DNA from: Lonicera japonica
Taxonomy: Eukaryota; Streptophyta; Magnoliopsida; Dipsacales; Caprifoliaceae
Assembly (NCBI GenBank): GCA_021464415.1
Contig: CM038470.1
Span: 24,143,601 to 24,207,600 of the forward strand
Length of the DNA stretch: 64,000 nt
Direction: 5' to 3'
Notes under the pieces: generated by a model
The model's database searches: none
Seen by the model: only the letters and a program-made list of their open reading frames with translations
What the model was told of the DNA's origin: nothing
Translations under genes and position numbers: made by a program
Shown: in pieces, positions 36,161 to 48,593 of the stretch
How the letters are laid out: the number at the start of each line of letters is the position of its first letter
Numbering within the stretch: position 1 is the first letter of the stretch

Positions 36161-39100
36161 TTAGGTATAGGTCGGATCTTCAAGAGTGGTGGACTCCTCT
36201 TGAGGTGGGAATTCCAAAAATGGCTTAAGGCGTTGTCCGTTCACTTTGAACACAAAGCCGGTTTTGGGATCCTCAACATTCACGGCCCCAAAAGGAAATA
36301 CATGTCGAACAATGTATGGGCCGGTCCAACGTGATTTCAGCTTTCCCGGGAAGAGATGCAAACGCGTGTCATAAACTAGAACTTTGTGCCCAAGTTTAAA
36401 TTCTTTTCTTAAAATAGATTTATCATGGAAAAATTTTGCACGTTCTTTGCTTATCTTAGCATTTTGGTATGCATCCCTCCTTAATTCCTCTAACTCCTCA
36501 AGTTGTAACTTTCGATTGCTTCCGACATTTTCAATATCAAAATTCATCATTTTAATTGCCCAAAATGATTTATGTTCCAACTCAACGGGAAGATGGCAAG
36601 GCTTGCCATATACTATCCGATAGGGAGACATTCCTAAAATTGTTTTAAAAGCCGTACGGTAGGCCCAAAGTGCATCATTAAGACGCAATGACCAATCCTT
36701 GCGATTTGGATTTACCGTCTTTTCAAGAATTTGCTTTATCTCCCTATTGGCAAGTTCGGCTTGGCCATTGGTTTGCGGATGATAAGCGAGTGATACTTTG
36801 TGATTTACGCCATATTTTTGCATTAAAGATTCAAAAGGTTTGTTGCAAAAATGAGTACCACCATCGCTTATAATCGCTTTGGGAGTGCCAAATCTTGCAA
36901 GAATATTTTCTTTTAAAAATCGGATCACCACTTTGTGATCATTTTTCTTGCAAGCTTGGGCCTCTACCCACTTGGAAACATAATCAACCGCTACTAAAAT
37001 ATAAAGGTTACCGAAAGAGGATGGGAATGGTCCCATGAAATCGATTCCCCAACAATCGAACACTTCAATCACCAAGATTGGATTAAGCGGCATCATGCTT
37101 TTTCTTGTAATCCCTCCTAACATTTGGCATCTTGGACAAGATTTGCAATGTTGGTAGGCATCTTTGAACACTGTTGGCCAATAAAGGCCACTTTGCAAGA
37201 TCTTGGCGGCCGTCTTCTTGGCCGAGAAATGTCCACCACAAGCTTCATTATGGCAAAAGCTTAGAACTCTTTCGAACTCGTCATTGGGAATACATCGTCG
37301 AATAATTTGATCCGCCCCATACTTGAATAAGTACGGGTCATCCCAATAGAAACGGTTGACTTCAGACAAGAATTTTCTTCGGTCTTGGGCATTCCAATGG
37401 ATTGGCATCTTTTCGGTGACAAGAAAGTTCACAATATCGGCATACCATGGTGAGGAAGAGATTGTGAATAGTTGCTCATCCGGAAAAGAGTCTTTAATAG
37501 CACTCTCTTCAATGTGGCCGGTGAATGAAAGGCGAGATAAATGATCCGCCACCACATTTTCGACACCCTTCTTATCCTTTATGAAAATATTGAATTCTTG
37601 TAGGAGAAGAATCCATCTTAAAAGCCTTGGCTTTGCATCTTTCTTTGTAAAAAGATACTTGAGGGCCGCATGATCGGTGAAAATGACAATAGGAGACCCA
37701 ATGAGGTAGGACCGAAATTTGTCGAGGGCAAAGACAATAGCCAAGAGTTCTTTCTCGGTGGTGGTGTAGTTCATTTGAGCCTCATTGAGAGTTCGGCTTG
37801 CATAGTAAATGACCCCGGGCTTTTTGTCCTTTCTTTGGCCAAGGACCGCCCCCACGGCGTAATCGCTTGCATCGCACATGAGTTCGAATGGCAAACTCCA
37901 ATCGGGGGTTTGCATGATGGGTGCGGTAGTGAGCATGTGCTTGAGTTTTACAAAGGCTTCTTCACATTCTTTGGTCCATTCAAATGGGGCATCTTTCAAG
38001 AGCAACTTGCACATGGGTTTAGCAATGGTGCTAAAATTTTGAATGAACCTTCGGTAGAATCCGGCATGCCCCAAGAATGAGCGAACATCCTTGATTGACT
38101 TGGGGGTGGGGAGCTTTGAGATAATTTCTATTTTTGCCTTGTCAACTTCGATTCCTTTCTTCGAAATAATGTGCCCTAAGATAATACCCTTTGTCACCAT
38201 GAAATGACATTTCTCCCAATTAAGAACAAGTTGTTTCTCAATGCACCTTTCTAAAACCTGCTCAACATTCAACAAACAATTATCGAATGACTTACCGTAA
38301 ACGGTAAAGTCATCCATAAATACCTCTAAGGTCTTTTCCACCATGTCGCTAAAGATACTTAGCATGCACCTTTGAAAGGTCGCTGGTGCATTGCACAACC
38401 TAAATGGCATCCTTCGATATGCAAAGGTGCCAAAGGGGCATGTGAAGGTGGTTTTCTCTTGATCATTTAAATCAATCTCAATTTGGTTGTACCCGGAGAA
38501 TCCATCTAAGAACGCGTAAAATTCATGCCCGGCTACTCTTTCGAGTGTTTGGTCCAAAAATGGAAGCGGGAAATGATCTTTACGTGTTACTTCATTAAGC
38601 TTACGGTAGTCAATGCACACTCGCCACCCGGTGGTGACTCTTTGGGGTATTAATTCATTTTTTTCATTTTTTACTACTGTAAGCCCGGATTTCTTTGGTA
38701 CAACTTGGGTTGGACTCACCCATTTGCTATCAGAGATTGGATAAATGATTTTCGCATCTAGTAATTTCAATACCTCATTTCTTACAACTTCTTGCATGTT
38801 TGGGTTCAAACGGCGTTGAAATTGTCTAGATGGTTTAGCATTTTCCTCCAAGTGGATTTTGTGAGTGCAAATTAAAGGATTAATCCCTTGGAGGTCAGCT
38901 AGTGTCCAACCAAAAGCTTTCTTATGTTTATTAAGCATACTTACCAACCTCACCTCTTGCTCTTTTGAGAGTTCGGAAGAGATTACCACAGGGTAGGTTC
39001 TGGAAGCACCTAGGAAAGCGTACTTCAAGTTGCTTGGCAGTGGCTTGAGCTCCATTTGTCCCTCAAGCTTTAGTGTTGGATCGGATGTGCTCCCCTTTTG

Positions 39101-41449
39101 CTCCTTCGGATCCTGAACCTTATCATCAAGTAAGGAAAACACTTGCAAACACTCATCGAATTCATTGGAAGTGGTTAGATTCTCTTCCATTGAATCCAAA
39201 TCGTAAGTATTATTAAAATGATCTTGGACTAATGACTCTATCATGTTCACATGTTCACTTTCTTCATCAAAATCATTTTGTTGTTTGCTTAAAGAGAACA
39301 CATTTAGCTCAAGAGTCATGTTTCCAAAAGCCAATTTAACAATTCCATTCTTGCAATTAATGATGGCATTAGATGTGGCAAGAAATGGTCTTCCTAAAAT
39401 GACAGGAATTTCATTAGCGGGATTTGCTACCGGTTGCATATCAAGAACAATGAAATCAACGGGAAAGTAGAATTTATCAATTTGCACAAGAACATCCTCT
39501 ATTATCCCTCTCGGTATCTTAACGGAGCGATCCGCTAATTGAATTGTCACTTTGGTGGGTTTCAACTCTCCTAACCCCAATTGTTGGTACACCGAAAAAG
39601 GAAGCACATTAACACTAGCTCCCAAATCAAGTAAAGCATTTTTTATGCGACAATTGCCAATTAAACATGAAATGGTTGGGCAACCAGGATCTTTAAATTT
39701 TGGAATACGAGTGCCTTGCATGATAGAGCTCACTTGCTCTGTCATAAATGCTTTTTTCTTAACATTCAACCTTCTTTTTGTGGTACACAAATCTTTGAGA
39801 AATTTAGCATATGAAGGTATTTGCTTGACCGCGTCAAGCAATGGAATGTTGATCTTGACTTGCCTAAACACATCAAGAATTTCGGTGTTGCAATTTTCCT
39901 TATGAGGTTGATTTAACCTTTCGGGAAAAGGGACTTTGATGTTATTTCTGATTTTTTCTATGTCCTCTTTCTCATTCCTCTTTTCCTCCTCCTTTTCCCT
40001 CACATTCTTTTCTTCTTCTACTCCTTCACTTGGTGTTGACTCGGCTATGTCCACCGGCGTTTGGGCCTTAGGAACTATAGTTTTGTCAATCATCTTTCCA
40101 TTTCTAAGGGTTGTGATGGATTTTAACTCCTCTACATTCCCACTCGACTCCCCTTCAACTATCATGGCTTGCCCTATAGGATTAGCTATTGGTTGGGCCG
40201 GAAACTTTCCTTTTTCTTGGGTTGCTAAAGCAGTGGTGAGTTTGGACATTTGAATTTTCAAATCACTAACATCTCTATTGGTTTTGTCTACAAACTGCCG
40301 CAAAAGAGTCTCCAAATTTGAATTTGGGTTTGGGTTTGCTTGACCAAAAGAGTTGTTTTGGGGTGGAGGTGGTCTTGGTTGGTAGGAATTTGCATTCGAA
40401 TTTTGATGAGTATTTTGATTTCCCCCCCAACTAAAATTAGGATGGTTCCTCCACCCTTCATTGTACCTTTGAGAAAATGGATCATTGTGTGGTCTAGGAT
40501 ACGAGTTCAAGGCATTGACTTGTGAGGGACTTTGAAGGACCTCTTTGAAGGCCGGAATTGTGTGACACTCCTCCGTGGAATGTCCCACCTTCTCACAAAT
40601 GACACAAACGGTGCTAGTACCTACACTGCTTTCCCTCATTTTACAAGACTCCATGGCTTCGACTTTCTTTGACAATTGAAGAAATTTTAACTCAATGTCA
40701 TCACCTTTGGACAATTGGTACAAACCCCCCCTCTCGGAAACTTTACCCTTAACCTCGTCCGTGTAGGTGTTCCAATTTTGGGCACCTTCGGCTATTTCAT
40801 CAAAGTACAACAAAGCTTCCTCCGGACTTTTGCTCAAAAAATTTCCATTACACATCGTTTCCACAAACGTGCGCATGGCGGGAGTGAGTGATTCATAAAA
40901 ATAGCTTACAAGGCTCCATGTTTCGTGACCATGGTGAGGACATGCGTTTAAAAGTTCCTTGTATCTTTCCCAACATTTGTAAAAACTTTCATTTTCTTTT
41001 GGCGAAAAATTGGATATCGCCCTTCTCAAAGCGTTGGTCCGATGGACGGGAAAGAATTTTTTTAAAAACTCCGATTGAAGTACTTGCCAAGACCGAATAG
41101 ATTGCGGTCTTAGAGCATTCAACCATAATTTTCCTTTATCTTTTAAGGAGAAAGGAAAAAGTTTTAAACGCATTACTTCCTCATTGGTGTTTGCCTCACG
41201 AAACGTGGAGCAAACTTCCTCAAAATCTTTCAAATGTAAGTACGGATTTTCGGATTCCATACCATGAAAAGAGGGGATATGTTGAAGCATACCTGGCTTA
41301 AAGGAGAATGTTCCCGCTTGTCCGGTGGGGAGAATGATGCAAGAATTAGACGTCGCCCGAGGTGGTTGAAGATAATCCCTCATTGTTCGAACCGGAGGAT
41401 CGTGATTATTATTTTCTCCGGTATTTGACTCATTATCCTCGTCAGCCAT
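36161..41449 (-). CDS. Gag-Pol polyprotein of the Athila-like retrotransposon
   Basis: One open frame encodes gag and pol. The upstream extension (to 41659) begins with TTG inside the primer site and crosses a poly-A tract, so I take the ATG at 41449 (MADEDN), giving 1762 residues. Counting from it: retrotransposon gag domain about 75-215; zinc knuckle CX2CX4HX4C at 282-295; aspartic protease with DLGAS at 608-612; reverse transcriptase about 900-1080 with Asp982 and FMDD at 1044-1047; RNase H with Asp1193, Glu1234 and Asp1259; integrase HHCC finger (His1400, His1407, Cys1435, Cys1438) and core triad Asp1470, Asp1529, Glu1565. All catalytic residues are present, so the protein appears competent to copy and insert the element. 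Gag and pol are fused in a single frame with no shift. Homologues are very common in plant genomes. Confidence 0.95.
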   Translation of the reverse strand: MADEDNESNTGENNNHDPPVRTMRDYLQPPRATSNSCIILPTGQAGTFSFKPGMLQHIPSFHGMESENPYLHLKDFEEVCSTFREANTNEEVMRLKLFPFSLKDKGKLWLNALRPQSIRSWQVLQSEFLKKFFPVHRTNALRRAISNFSPKENESFYKCWERYKELLNACPHHGHETWSLVSYFYESLTPAMRTFVETMCNGNFLSKSPEEALLYFDEIAEGAQNWNTYTDEVKGKVSERGGLYQLSKGDDIELKFLQLSKKVEAMESCKMRESSVGTSTVCVICEKVGHSTEECHTIPAFKEVLQSPSQVNALNSYPRPHNDPFSQRYNEGWRNHPNFSWGGNQNTHQNSNANSYQPRPPPPQNNSFGQANPNPNSNLETLLRQFVDKTNRDVSDLKIQMSKLTTALATQEKGKFPAQPIANPIGQAMIVEGESSGNVEELKSITTLRNGKMIDKTIVPKAQTPVDIAESTPSEGVEEEKNVREKEEEKRNEKEDIEKIRNNIKVPFPERLNQPHKENCNTEILDVFRQVKINIPLLDAVKQIPSYAKFLKDLCTTKRRLNVKKKAFMTEQVSSIMQGTRIPKFKDPGCPTISCLIGNCRIKNALLDLGASVNVLPFSVYQQLGLGELKPTKVTIQLADRSVKIPRGIIEDVLVQIDKFYFPVDFIVLDMQPVANPANEIPVILGRPFLATSNAIINCKNGIVKLAFGNMTLELNVFSLSKQQNDFDEESEHVNMIESLVQDHFNNTYDLDSMEENLTTSNEFDECLQVFSLLDDKVQDPKEQKGSTSDPTLKLEGQMELKPLPSNLKYAFLGASRTYPVVISSELSKEQEVRLVSMLNKHKKAFGWTLADLQGINPLICTHKIHLEENAKPSRQFQRRLNPNMQEVVRNEVLKLLDAKIIYPISDSKWVSPTQVVPKKSGLTVVKNEKNELIPQRVTTGWRVCIDYRKLNEVTRKDHFPLPFLDQTLERVAGHEFYAFLDGFSGYNQIEIDLNDQEKTTFTCPFGTFAYRRMPFRLCNAPATFQRCMLSIFSDMVEKTLEVFMDDFTVYGKSFDNCLLNVEQVLERCIEKQLVLNWEKCHFMVTKGIILGHIISKKGIEVDKAKIEIISKLPTPKSIKDVRSFLGHAGFYRRFIQNFSTIAKPMCKLLLKDAPFEWTKECEEAFVKLKHMLTTAPIMQTPDWSLPFELMCDASDYAVGAVLGQRKDKKPGVIYYASRTLNEAQMNYTTTEKELLAIVFALDKFRSYLIGSPIVIFTDHAALKYLFTKKDAKPRLLRWILLLQEFNIFIKDKKGVENVVADHLSRLSFTGHIEESAIKDSFPDEQLFTISSSPWYADIVNFLVTEKMPIHWNAQDRRKFLSEVNRFYWDDPYLFKYGADQIIRRCIPNDEFERVLSFCHNEACGGHFSAKKTAAKILQSGLYWPTVFKDAYQHCKSCPRCQMLGGITRKSMMPLNPILVIEVFDCWGIDFMGPFPSSFGNLYILVAVDYVSKWVEAQACKKNDHKVVIRFLKENILARFGTPKAIISDGGTHFCNKPFESLMQKYGVNHKVSLAYHPQTNGQAELANREIKQILEKTVNPNRKDWSLRLNDALWAYRTAFKTILGMSPYRIVYGKPCHLPVELEHKSFWAIKMMNFDIENVGSNRKLQLEELEELRRDAYQNAKISKERAKFFHDKSILRKEFKLGHKVLVYDTRLHLFPGKLKSRWTGPYIVRHVFPFGAVNVEDPKTGFVFKVNGQRLKPFLEFPPQEESTTLEDPTYT

Positions 41450-41640
41450 TTCGGAAGGAGTAGGTGAAGGACTAGGATGCCTTGGTAGTGGTTGGCCTCT
41501 TGGTGGACTTATGCGAAGATCAATGTACAAATTTCCGCGCATAAGCCCGGAAGGGTGATCTCGAATAAAATTTTCCACAAAGTGATTTTTTTTTTTTTTT
41601 TTTTTTTTTTTATAAAACCCGTAATCCGTCTTTCGCCGTA

Positions 41641-41658
41641 TCCCCGGCAACGGCGCCA
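41641..41658 (-). promoter_or_regulatory. Primer binding site, tRNA-Asp type
   Basis: The plus strand reads TCCCCGGCAACGGCGCCA, the 3' end (with CCA) of plant tRNA-Asp as I know it. It lies six bases inside the 5' LTR, the expected minus-strand primer position. Confidence 0.85.
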
Positions 41659-41664
41659 AAAACT

Positions 41665-43433
41665 TGACGCGCCGAAAATACTTCCGTGCTTAGGTACCCA
41701 AGTGCAGGTTGTCAAGTTATAATACTTGGTAAGTCCAAGTGTCGAACCACAAGGATAGTCGGAAAGACGATGTGGTGATTACGAGTCCAAGGTTTTGTGA
41801 AGAGAATTTAATTGGTTGATTTTAATGGTTGATTTTAAAGTCTTGCAATAAAAATTAAAATGATATAACAATAGATGAGAAAAGGCTAAGGCATTATAGA
41901 ATTCATTTGTTTTGCAAAATTAAGTAAAATCAATCTCATTCAAAGTTCTCAATGCAATTCCTAAGTGTTGAATATTTTACCCATTTCTAAGCAAAAGGGT
42001 GTGGAGCAAAAGCAACCCATTCCCATATAAATGCCATATAAAGAAAGGGTGTAAGCAAATATCAACACAAGTGTATCTCTCATTTTTATCTTGTGACAAA
42101 GGGTGTGAAGCAAGTGCAACCCATTCCCATATAATATCAACCAAGATTCAAACTTAAAATACACAAAAAGAAAAGGCATAAATTTAAACTAGGCATTTAA
42201 GAACTCATTGTTAGTTTCCCCTAGGCAAATGACTTGATTATGAAAATGGCCAACTACAAGGAGTTTAGCTCGATAAATCATAACATTTCATTTGTCTAAG
42301 ATTGGGAGGTCTAGGTGGAGGTCAAACCGTCCTATATAGACTTATTTGATAAATACAAATTGAATCCTTAAAATGATTAATGAAGTTTTTTATGACATAA
42401 ATTTAAAAGATCCTCTTTGGCAATACTTTAACTAAGAAGATGATGAGTCTTAAAATCACATAAAGTATAGAAAGCACTCAACATATCATTAAAGTATTAA
42501 AAGATAAAAATCTCAAATTTATGGTGTTTCCATGAATATTCAAAAACTAATCATGCTTGGCAATGAAAAGTATCTCATTCAAAGAAAGAATGGACATAAG
42601 CTAGTAAGAAATACACAAGTGTATCATTTTCTCATTAATGCTTGAGATCTATGTATACAAGGCATACAAAGTCAAATCATCATATGAAAATTATCTTACT
42701 AGTTTATGAATGGTTGAAAAAATGGAGAAGATGAAGGATTCAAAAAGTATTTAACAATACTAACAATGGAATGAGAATTGAACTTACATAATTAATGCAT
42801 TGCAAACTTCATCTTTTAGCCTTAGCAAAGAAATTTACTCCATAATAAATGTAGAGACAAGAATTATAAAAGTGAACTCCATTTCTCTCTCTAGAAAATA
42901 AAACTATTACAAGCTCTCTATAAATTGAGAAATGAGAAGTAATAAAAGTCCCCTCTCCAACACAACAATGAAGACTATAAATAGGAGAGTTGTGTTGGAT
43001 GCTAAAATAATAAACAATGCTTTTTATTTTTATTTTTTTATTTTTATTTTTATTGTTTATTTTTGGTGGAGAATTCCACTTTCTTGGATGCTCTTTGATC
43101 ACATGGACATGGAGACTTTCTCTCTTGGATGCTCTTTAATCACATGGACATGGAGACTTTCTCTCTTGGATGCTCTTTAATCACATGGACATAGAGACTT
43201 TCTTGAATTCTTTTTGTCCATGGAAAATTCCAATATTGTATTAAATACAATATTTCTTGAAATCTAAAGACACCAAAATAAACACAAAAATATGCCTTTC
43301 CAAGCATTGTTAAATACAAAAGTGCTACGAGACTAATCGCGAAATAAGTTGGCAAACCGAGTATTTTAGAGAAATAAACGCGTCAAACAACTCCGAAAAT
43401 GAGCAAATGAATGACAATATTAAGCGTTTATCA
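41665..43433 (-). repeat. Athila-like element, 5' LTR
   Basis: 1769 bp, same length as the 3' LTR at a constant offset; four open frames on either strand translate identically in both LTRs. Confidence 0.95.
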
Positions 43434-43438
43434 GTAGA

Positions 43439-44019
43439 TTTTAGGTTTCGGGACAAAAAAAAAATAAATTTATGTTTATGCAACTTTTTTGCTATTTTGA
43501 AGATGACAAATAATATATCTTCGAATTCACAATATTAATTTGACCAACGTGTCACAAAAAAAAAAAATTAGCAACCCAACCGTGCACATATCGCACGAGT
43601 TGCTAACTGGTATATATATATTTGGATCCTTTCCTCCTAATCGGCGACTCATCAACGAACTATTGCTACCACAACACATGTATTAGGATCACATAAATTG
43701 CCATTCAATTAGGATTTTTTTTAGATTTTATGAAGTCCGTGGATATGTTGGTTTATAGTTCATATTGTTTAATAATTTTGGGGATATTGACTCGGGGCTT
43801 TTTGAAGCTTGATTACTCACATTCGGATCTTAATTTTAATGTTTTCAAAGTGATCATTTTTGGAAAAACTTACAAGCATATTAGTTAGCACTTGGGTTCT
43901 GTGTACATGTTACTTTTCATACTCACAATCGAAATAGAAATTAGATGTTTGGACTCTAGCGTTATCTTCGCTTACGGTGGTTGCTGGGGAGTGGGGATTG
44001 TTTTGGGCCCTGTGTACCG
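43439..44019. other. Spacer
   Basis: No recognisable gene. Continues the pre-insertion sequence that ended at 32945. Confidence 0.4.
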
Positions 44020-44568
44020 ATTGATTTTCGTTTTTCTAATAAAATTATTTAAATTTTCTTAGAAAAAACAAAGAAACTCATTCTATTATCCAGTCCTGAC
44101 TATATATCACTATACATAAGATAAGAGAATTTTATCATATCACATCTTCTTATTCTACATGTCAAATAAATATATATATATATTTTGTTTTTGAGAGAAC
44201 CAAATAAAAATTTCATTTAATAATAGCAATTTTTGAAGATCAACATCAATATTGGACAGCTGGACTCGGTGGAGCCTACGGTGGAGTTAAACTCGTAGAA
44301 ACTGGGGGTAGAGTTGCTATAGTCTACGTACACGCAGGGTACTGCCAAGGTGGTTGTGTATGTTCCTCGAATAAGGTGAAATAGGGTGTACTTTGAGCTG
44401 TGCATTGACCAAAAGTGAACGATCTTGCGGACAGTGTTGAGTGGTGATCTACTTGAACAGTTCAAAGATAGATCCAAGGTGGACTAAATTATAGGTCTAA
44501 GTGGAGCCAAGTGGACCTGTGTTAGTACAAGGTGGAGTTAAAGGTGGACTGGTTTGGATATTGTTGAT

Positions 44569-44725
44569 AATGGTTGACTCAAACTATTGATCCCACACGG
44601 AAAAATTATAAAACTCAACATTGGTATATAAGTGGGGGAGTGTCACCACTTAGTAACGAGACTTTTTAAAATAAAACTCTACACCTATATCTCAAAGGTG
44701 TTCAAGTTGGGTTCAATATCGTGAA
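44569..44725 (+). repeat. Solo TRIM-like LTR, family 2, copy 1
   Basis: Begins TGTTGATAATGGTTGACTCA and ends near TTCAATATCG. Matches 53901-54063 along its length (CTCAAAC.ATTGATCCCA, GTATAAGT...GGAGTGTCA, CTCAAAG.TGTT). Size resembles short retrotransposon LTRs. No primer site or partner LTR is adjacent, so I call it solo or truncated. Confidence 0.55.
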
Positions 44726-44732
44726 AGGTCTG

Positions 44733-44880
44733 ATCTGATGAAACCTTATATATTCTTGCTTTATTTATTAATATTAATTAAAGAGAAAAATGGGAAAGAA
44801 AGATCTGATGAAACCATATATATATATATATTCTTGCTTTATTTATTAATATTAATTAAAGAGAAAAATGGGAAAGAAAG
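44733..44880. repeat. Two-unit tandem repeat
   Basis: The unit GATCTGATGAAACC...GGGAAAGAAA occurs twice (from 44733 and 44802), the second expanded by an AT run. Single copies at 14000 and 47490 show this is local duplication within module X. Confidence 0.8.
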
Positions 44881-46369
44881 GGAAAGAGGAGTTGCAGAGA
44901 GAACAGGGAATAAGGTTTCTAGAGAGAGTTTTTATTCTTATGCACGTGTAAAACACAATTTTTAGTTCCTAGCTTCCTATAAAAAATTATTCATGCTTAT
45001 CAATGGGCCCAAATTCTCAATGTTAAAATATCCCCACCAACCCCACAAAAAAAGGTGGCTCCTCGTTTGGAGGGTGTGTATTTGCAAAATGTCAGTACTT
45101 GCAAAAATGGTACAACTGATTTTCGAAAGGGGACTCGTCATAATAATGGGAAAAAAGCACAAAAGAATATGTTATTATCAACATTGGATTCGTAGCTATA
45201 CGCATGATTGTAATAATTATTATTACAAATCCATAGAAGAGTTTATTAGGGGGATATAGACATATTTACTCATTTGGCCTGGGGCTACATTAATGAAGTG
45301 CAATAATGTTTTGAAGTTTCAGGCTCACTATTCGAGTCCCCTTCTTCTAATTCGAGCACAAACAAATTGTCCTACATAAAAATAAAAAGAGTAAAAGAAG
45401 ACGAGAGGATATAGATACCATTTGTTATGATGAAAATTTGTGAAAATTTGTTCAAATATTTCATAAATTACGATGGATAAACCAAAAAAAGTTGCAGATA
45501 GAAAATAAATAAATTACCCTTGAATTGTTGTAATATATGCATGTTGTCATTAGTCTTTAGTAATAGACATTTGGGAGATAAAAAGACTTGGCAGCTTGAG
45601 TTGAAAGTAGACAATATCAACTAGAATGTGAATACATGGGTTTATCATCAAAATATGATCAAATGAAAGCTAGGTAAATTAATGGTTGTGTAATATGTAT
45701 CAATCTAATTTTATACAAAATTTAAAATTTTAAAAAATAAAAAATTACGTTCCAATAGTTGTTTTGTAAACTCTTGTGTAAAATTTGGAAAAACCAATAA
45801 GATGTCAACACATGTTAGATCTCATTTTTATGCAATTTTTTTGTTAATTTTTTCTTGAATTTTCTGGACATAATCTTATAATTATGATGTATCTTGATTT
45901 ATAGGTTTTCATGAGGCAATGATTCGGCTGAATCAATTTGTCCATTTCGATTGTATCCATTCCACACGGGGTAATGATAAAAAAAAGGAAGGGATAGAAA
46001 AATTTACAAAAAACGGGATTCATAAAAAATGGGGGTCGGTTCCGACAGGAGTGGTCCAACTATATGTAATTTCATGGTTCTAAGCCAACTCTTGTGGATG
46101 TTTATAATTTTTATTAGAATCCATAATTTGTATTTAAAATTATTGTATTTTAAAGTTTTATTAAAAAAAATCGAGGGGAAAAAAAGCTGATGTGGCAGTG
46201 TAAAATGAGAGTGCATTTTACACAAATCTCACTTTTAAAAGACTGCTGAAGATTAAAAATTTTACAAATATAAATTTTACACAATATATATATATACACT
46301 AGTGTTAAAAATGCTCTCGGTAGAAGGGAAACTGATATATGTTATTTTTAAATGGGGGATCGAGAAAAA

Positions 46370-47650
46370 GGTGGCTCCTCTTGATTAATTGTATCTACCG
46401 ATATGAATTATTGGAGCGAAGAAGTATTTATTGGCAATTTGATAGTTAAAATAGATTATTAGTAGGATATATATGCACATGTATGGCACATAGTAATGGA
46501 TATTTGGGGTTATTTACACTTCAAAAACATTAGAATAAGGACCTAATAAAACAAAGTTCTTAGCGGGTGTCCATGAGTGTAGCAATTTATGACATGATCA
46601 ATTGTCTAGTTTAATTTGGTGCTTTTTGTGAATCAAATAAGTACGTCGGGTATAATTATGTAATCTTATCTAGATATTTATCCCTCTCTAATGAGATAAA
46701 ACATCTTTGTAAGATAAAAAATTCACCCTGACGGAAAAAGAAGAGGGATTATGCGAGCTGAGTTGACTATTATGCAAGGAATGGAGAATTACGGATTTGG
46801 CATGCTAGCTGTACCGATATAGTCTGGTTGTGAGTTGATTTGTTGCTTGGTTTAGTTTTGATGTATATTATGTTGAAGCCTTATGTTGAGTTCTTGTTCT
46901 AGGGGTTATGCACTTTGTACTGAACTACTGATTGATTTTTGTCTCTTTAATATAATTATTTAGCTTTTCCCGAAAAAAATTAATCACTCTAATATTCAGT
47001 CCTAATGAATATTAAAAAAAGGTTTATCATATTCCGTCCTCTTATTTTCCACGTCAAATAAAAACTTCTTTTTTTTAGAGAAACAAATAATACTTTCATT
47101 TCATAATATCAATTTTTTCGAGATCAACACCGATATTGAATATGCAATTCGAGGTTGAAAAAACATCGGTCATGATAAGGCCTTACATGACAAGGTAAAA
47201 CCCCTCAATAAGAAGGGCAACATCAAAGATAAAATCCTATAAGAATCACCCCCAAAAGAAAAGCACCTAAAACGGAGTTTAGGTCCCCGATAAACTTTAA
47301 AACAATGCAAAAATATCATGGGAAAAAGAGCAAGAACAAATCTTCAAAGTCTTGAGTTAGATTTGCATCCACAATTGTTGATCTGCTTGCCTCCACTCCA
47401 ATCCATGCTGCTTTACAAACACCTCCACATCCTAAATGAGGGTGGAAGAAAATCTTACAAATGGAGAGAAAGATGACCACCTGATAGCATTCTTGCTTTA
47501 TTTATTAATCTTAAGAAAAAAAGAGGCTCCTTCCTTTCTTCCTCAAAGAAGAAGGGGAAAAAAGGGAGAGAAAAGTTAAAGGGAGAATAGGGGATAGGGT
47601 TTCTAGAGAGTGTTTTTATTATTCTGCAAACGTCAAACCAGGGGCTAAGG
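46370..47650. repeat. Spacer modules W-X, copy 3
   Basis: W (46370-46870) and X (46930-47650) match 12900-14160 in order and orientation. X breaks at about 47640 at GTCAAAC, and the continuing sequence appears to resume near 50045, so 2.4 kb of later DNA interrupts it. Non-coding. Confidence 0.6.
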
Positions 47651-48593
47651 CAGTAAGGGGCGGCGGTCAATTGAACCCGTTTCGTTTTTTATTTTATTTA
47701 TTTATAGGCTCCTATGTGAAAATTTTAATTCTTCATGGTTCCTGTGTGAATTTATTTATCTTCAGGGTCCTATATGCTTTGGATTCCAACCCTTGAATGC
47801 CACACATTTGTAGTACATTTGTACTTTAGACTTAATCTTGATCATTTATTCAAATTTTATCAAAGGCAGCTATTCTCGAATCGCGTCACATAGATATTTA
47901 ACTGAAAAATTAGATGCTTAATTTTTTGAAAGTCGAAAATTTTTGAGTTCTTTAATTTTTAATGTAATGTTTAATTGTGGCATTTGATTGCTTTTTGATA
48001 GATTAAATCTTGTCCATTAGTTTGAAAATATAAAAGGCTCACTTTCTTTCATACACACATTTTTGCATAGAACAAACCCTAAAAATTTATGTATAACAAA
48101 TAATCACATTCTCTCGCTAGCTAGAGCCTTCTCTTAGTCCAACATTGTTGATTTTCTTACTAGCTAACGGGTTAGCAAGTATGGGGGTACACGAGTCGCA
48201 AGATTTTTTGTAGACAAGAGATTTGCACTTCCTACGATGCCAGAAAGAGCCTTATTTTTCTTTAATGCTTAGTAAGCTTATAAGAAGTGATCTTTTATAA
48301 ACCCATCGATTTTTCCACAAAGTTCCCATGTGGGACTTACCCTTTTCCATTCCATTTTTTATCTCAAGAGCTCACTTTGGGTAACAATTTATCATTCACC
48401 CCATAACCATTTTGAGCAAATAGATATATGATTACAATGATCTCATGGAGTAGAACACGAATCTACAAATACGTTTCACAACGGAGTATTAACTCCCATT
48501 GAAAATTATCCTCAAAATGGTTTGAAAATGTTTTTTTTATTAATCCAATAATCCCGACTCCGCTCTTGCCAAAACACAATATTTGGTGTTGTG
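47641..48593. other. Insertion-derived spacer
   Basis: Starts with a GC-richer phrase (CAGGGGCTAAGGCAGTAAGG) unlike its surroundings, then AT-rich sequence without a recognisable frame. Part of the material interrupting module X. Confidence 0.35.

Larger units (their letters stand above)
32946..43433 (-). mobile_element. Complete Athila-like Ty3-gypsy LTR retrotransposon, 10,488 bp
   Basis: Two 1769-bp LTRs (32946-34714 and 41665-43433) are colinear at a constant offset of 8719 with no difference in any stretch I compared. In element orientation they begin TGATAAACGC and end GGCGCGTCA. The 5-bp target duplication GTAGA is perfect (32941-32945 and 43434-43438). The primer site equals the 3' end of plant tRNA-Asp, the polypurine tract adjoins the 3' LTR, and the gag-pol frame is open throughout. 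Identical LTRs and an uninterrupted ORF indicate a very recent insertion. Domain order (gag, protease, RT, RNase H, integrase) is Ty3-gypsy; the tRNA-Asp primer and the gag and integrase C-terminal style suggest the Athila lineage. Unlike classical Athila there is no env-like ORF: the 1.45 kb between pol and 3' LTR is empty. Confidence 0.95.
44020..45700. repeat. Spacer modules X-Y-Z, copy 2
   Basis: X is split: 44020-44260 and 44730-45010 match 13400-13640 and 13990-14200. The gap holds unrelated sequence with GGTGGAGTTAA/GGTGGACT phrases and a TRIM-like LTR. Y (45000-45400) and Z (45520-45700) follow in the same order as at 19.0-20.5 kb. Non-coding. Confidence 0.6.

Noticed and set aside
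36161..41449. Endogenous pararetrovirus (caulimovirid) origin for the RT-bearing frame
   Set aside because: The presence of LTRs, a target duplication and an integrase with HHCC and DDE motifs fits a Ty3-gypsy retrotransposon.
41450..41659. Extension of the gag-pol frame to 41659
   Set aside because: It starts with TTG inside the tRNA primer site and crosses a poly-A tract. The ATG at 41449 gives a normal Gag start.
44217..44477. Minus-strand frame of 86 codons
   Set aside because: No recognisable domain, overlaps GGTGGAGTTAA repeats, and lies within sequence inserted into module X.
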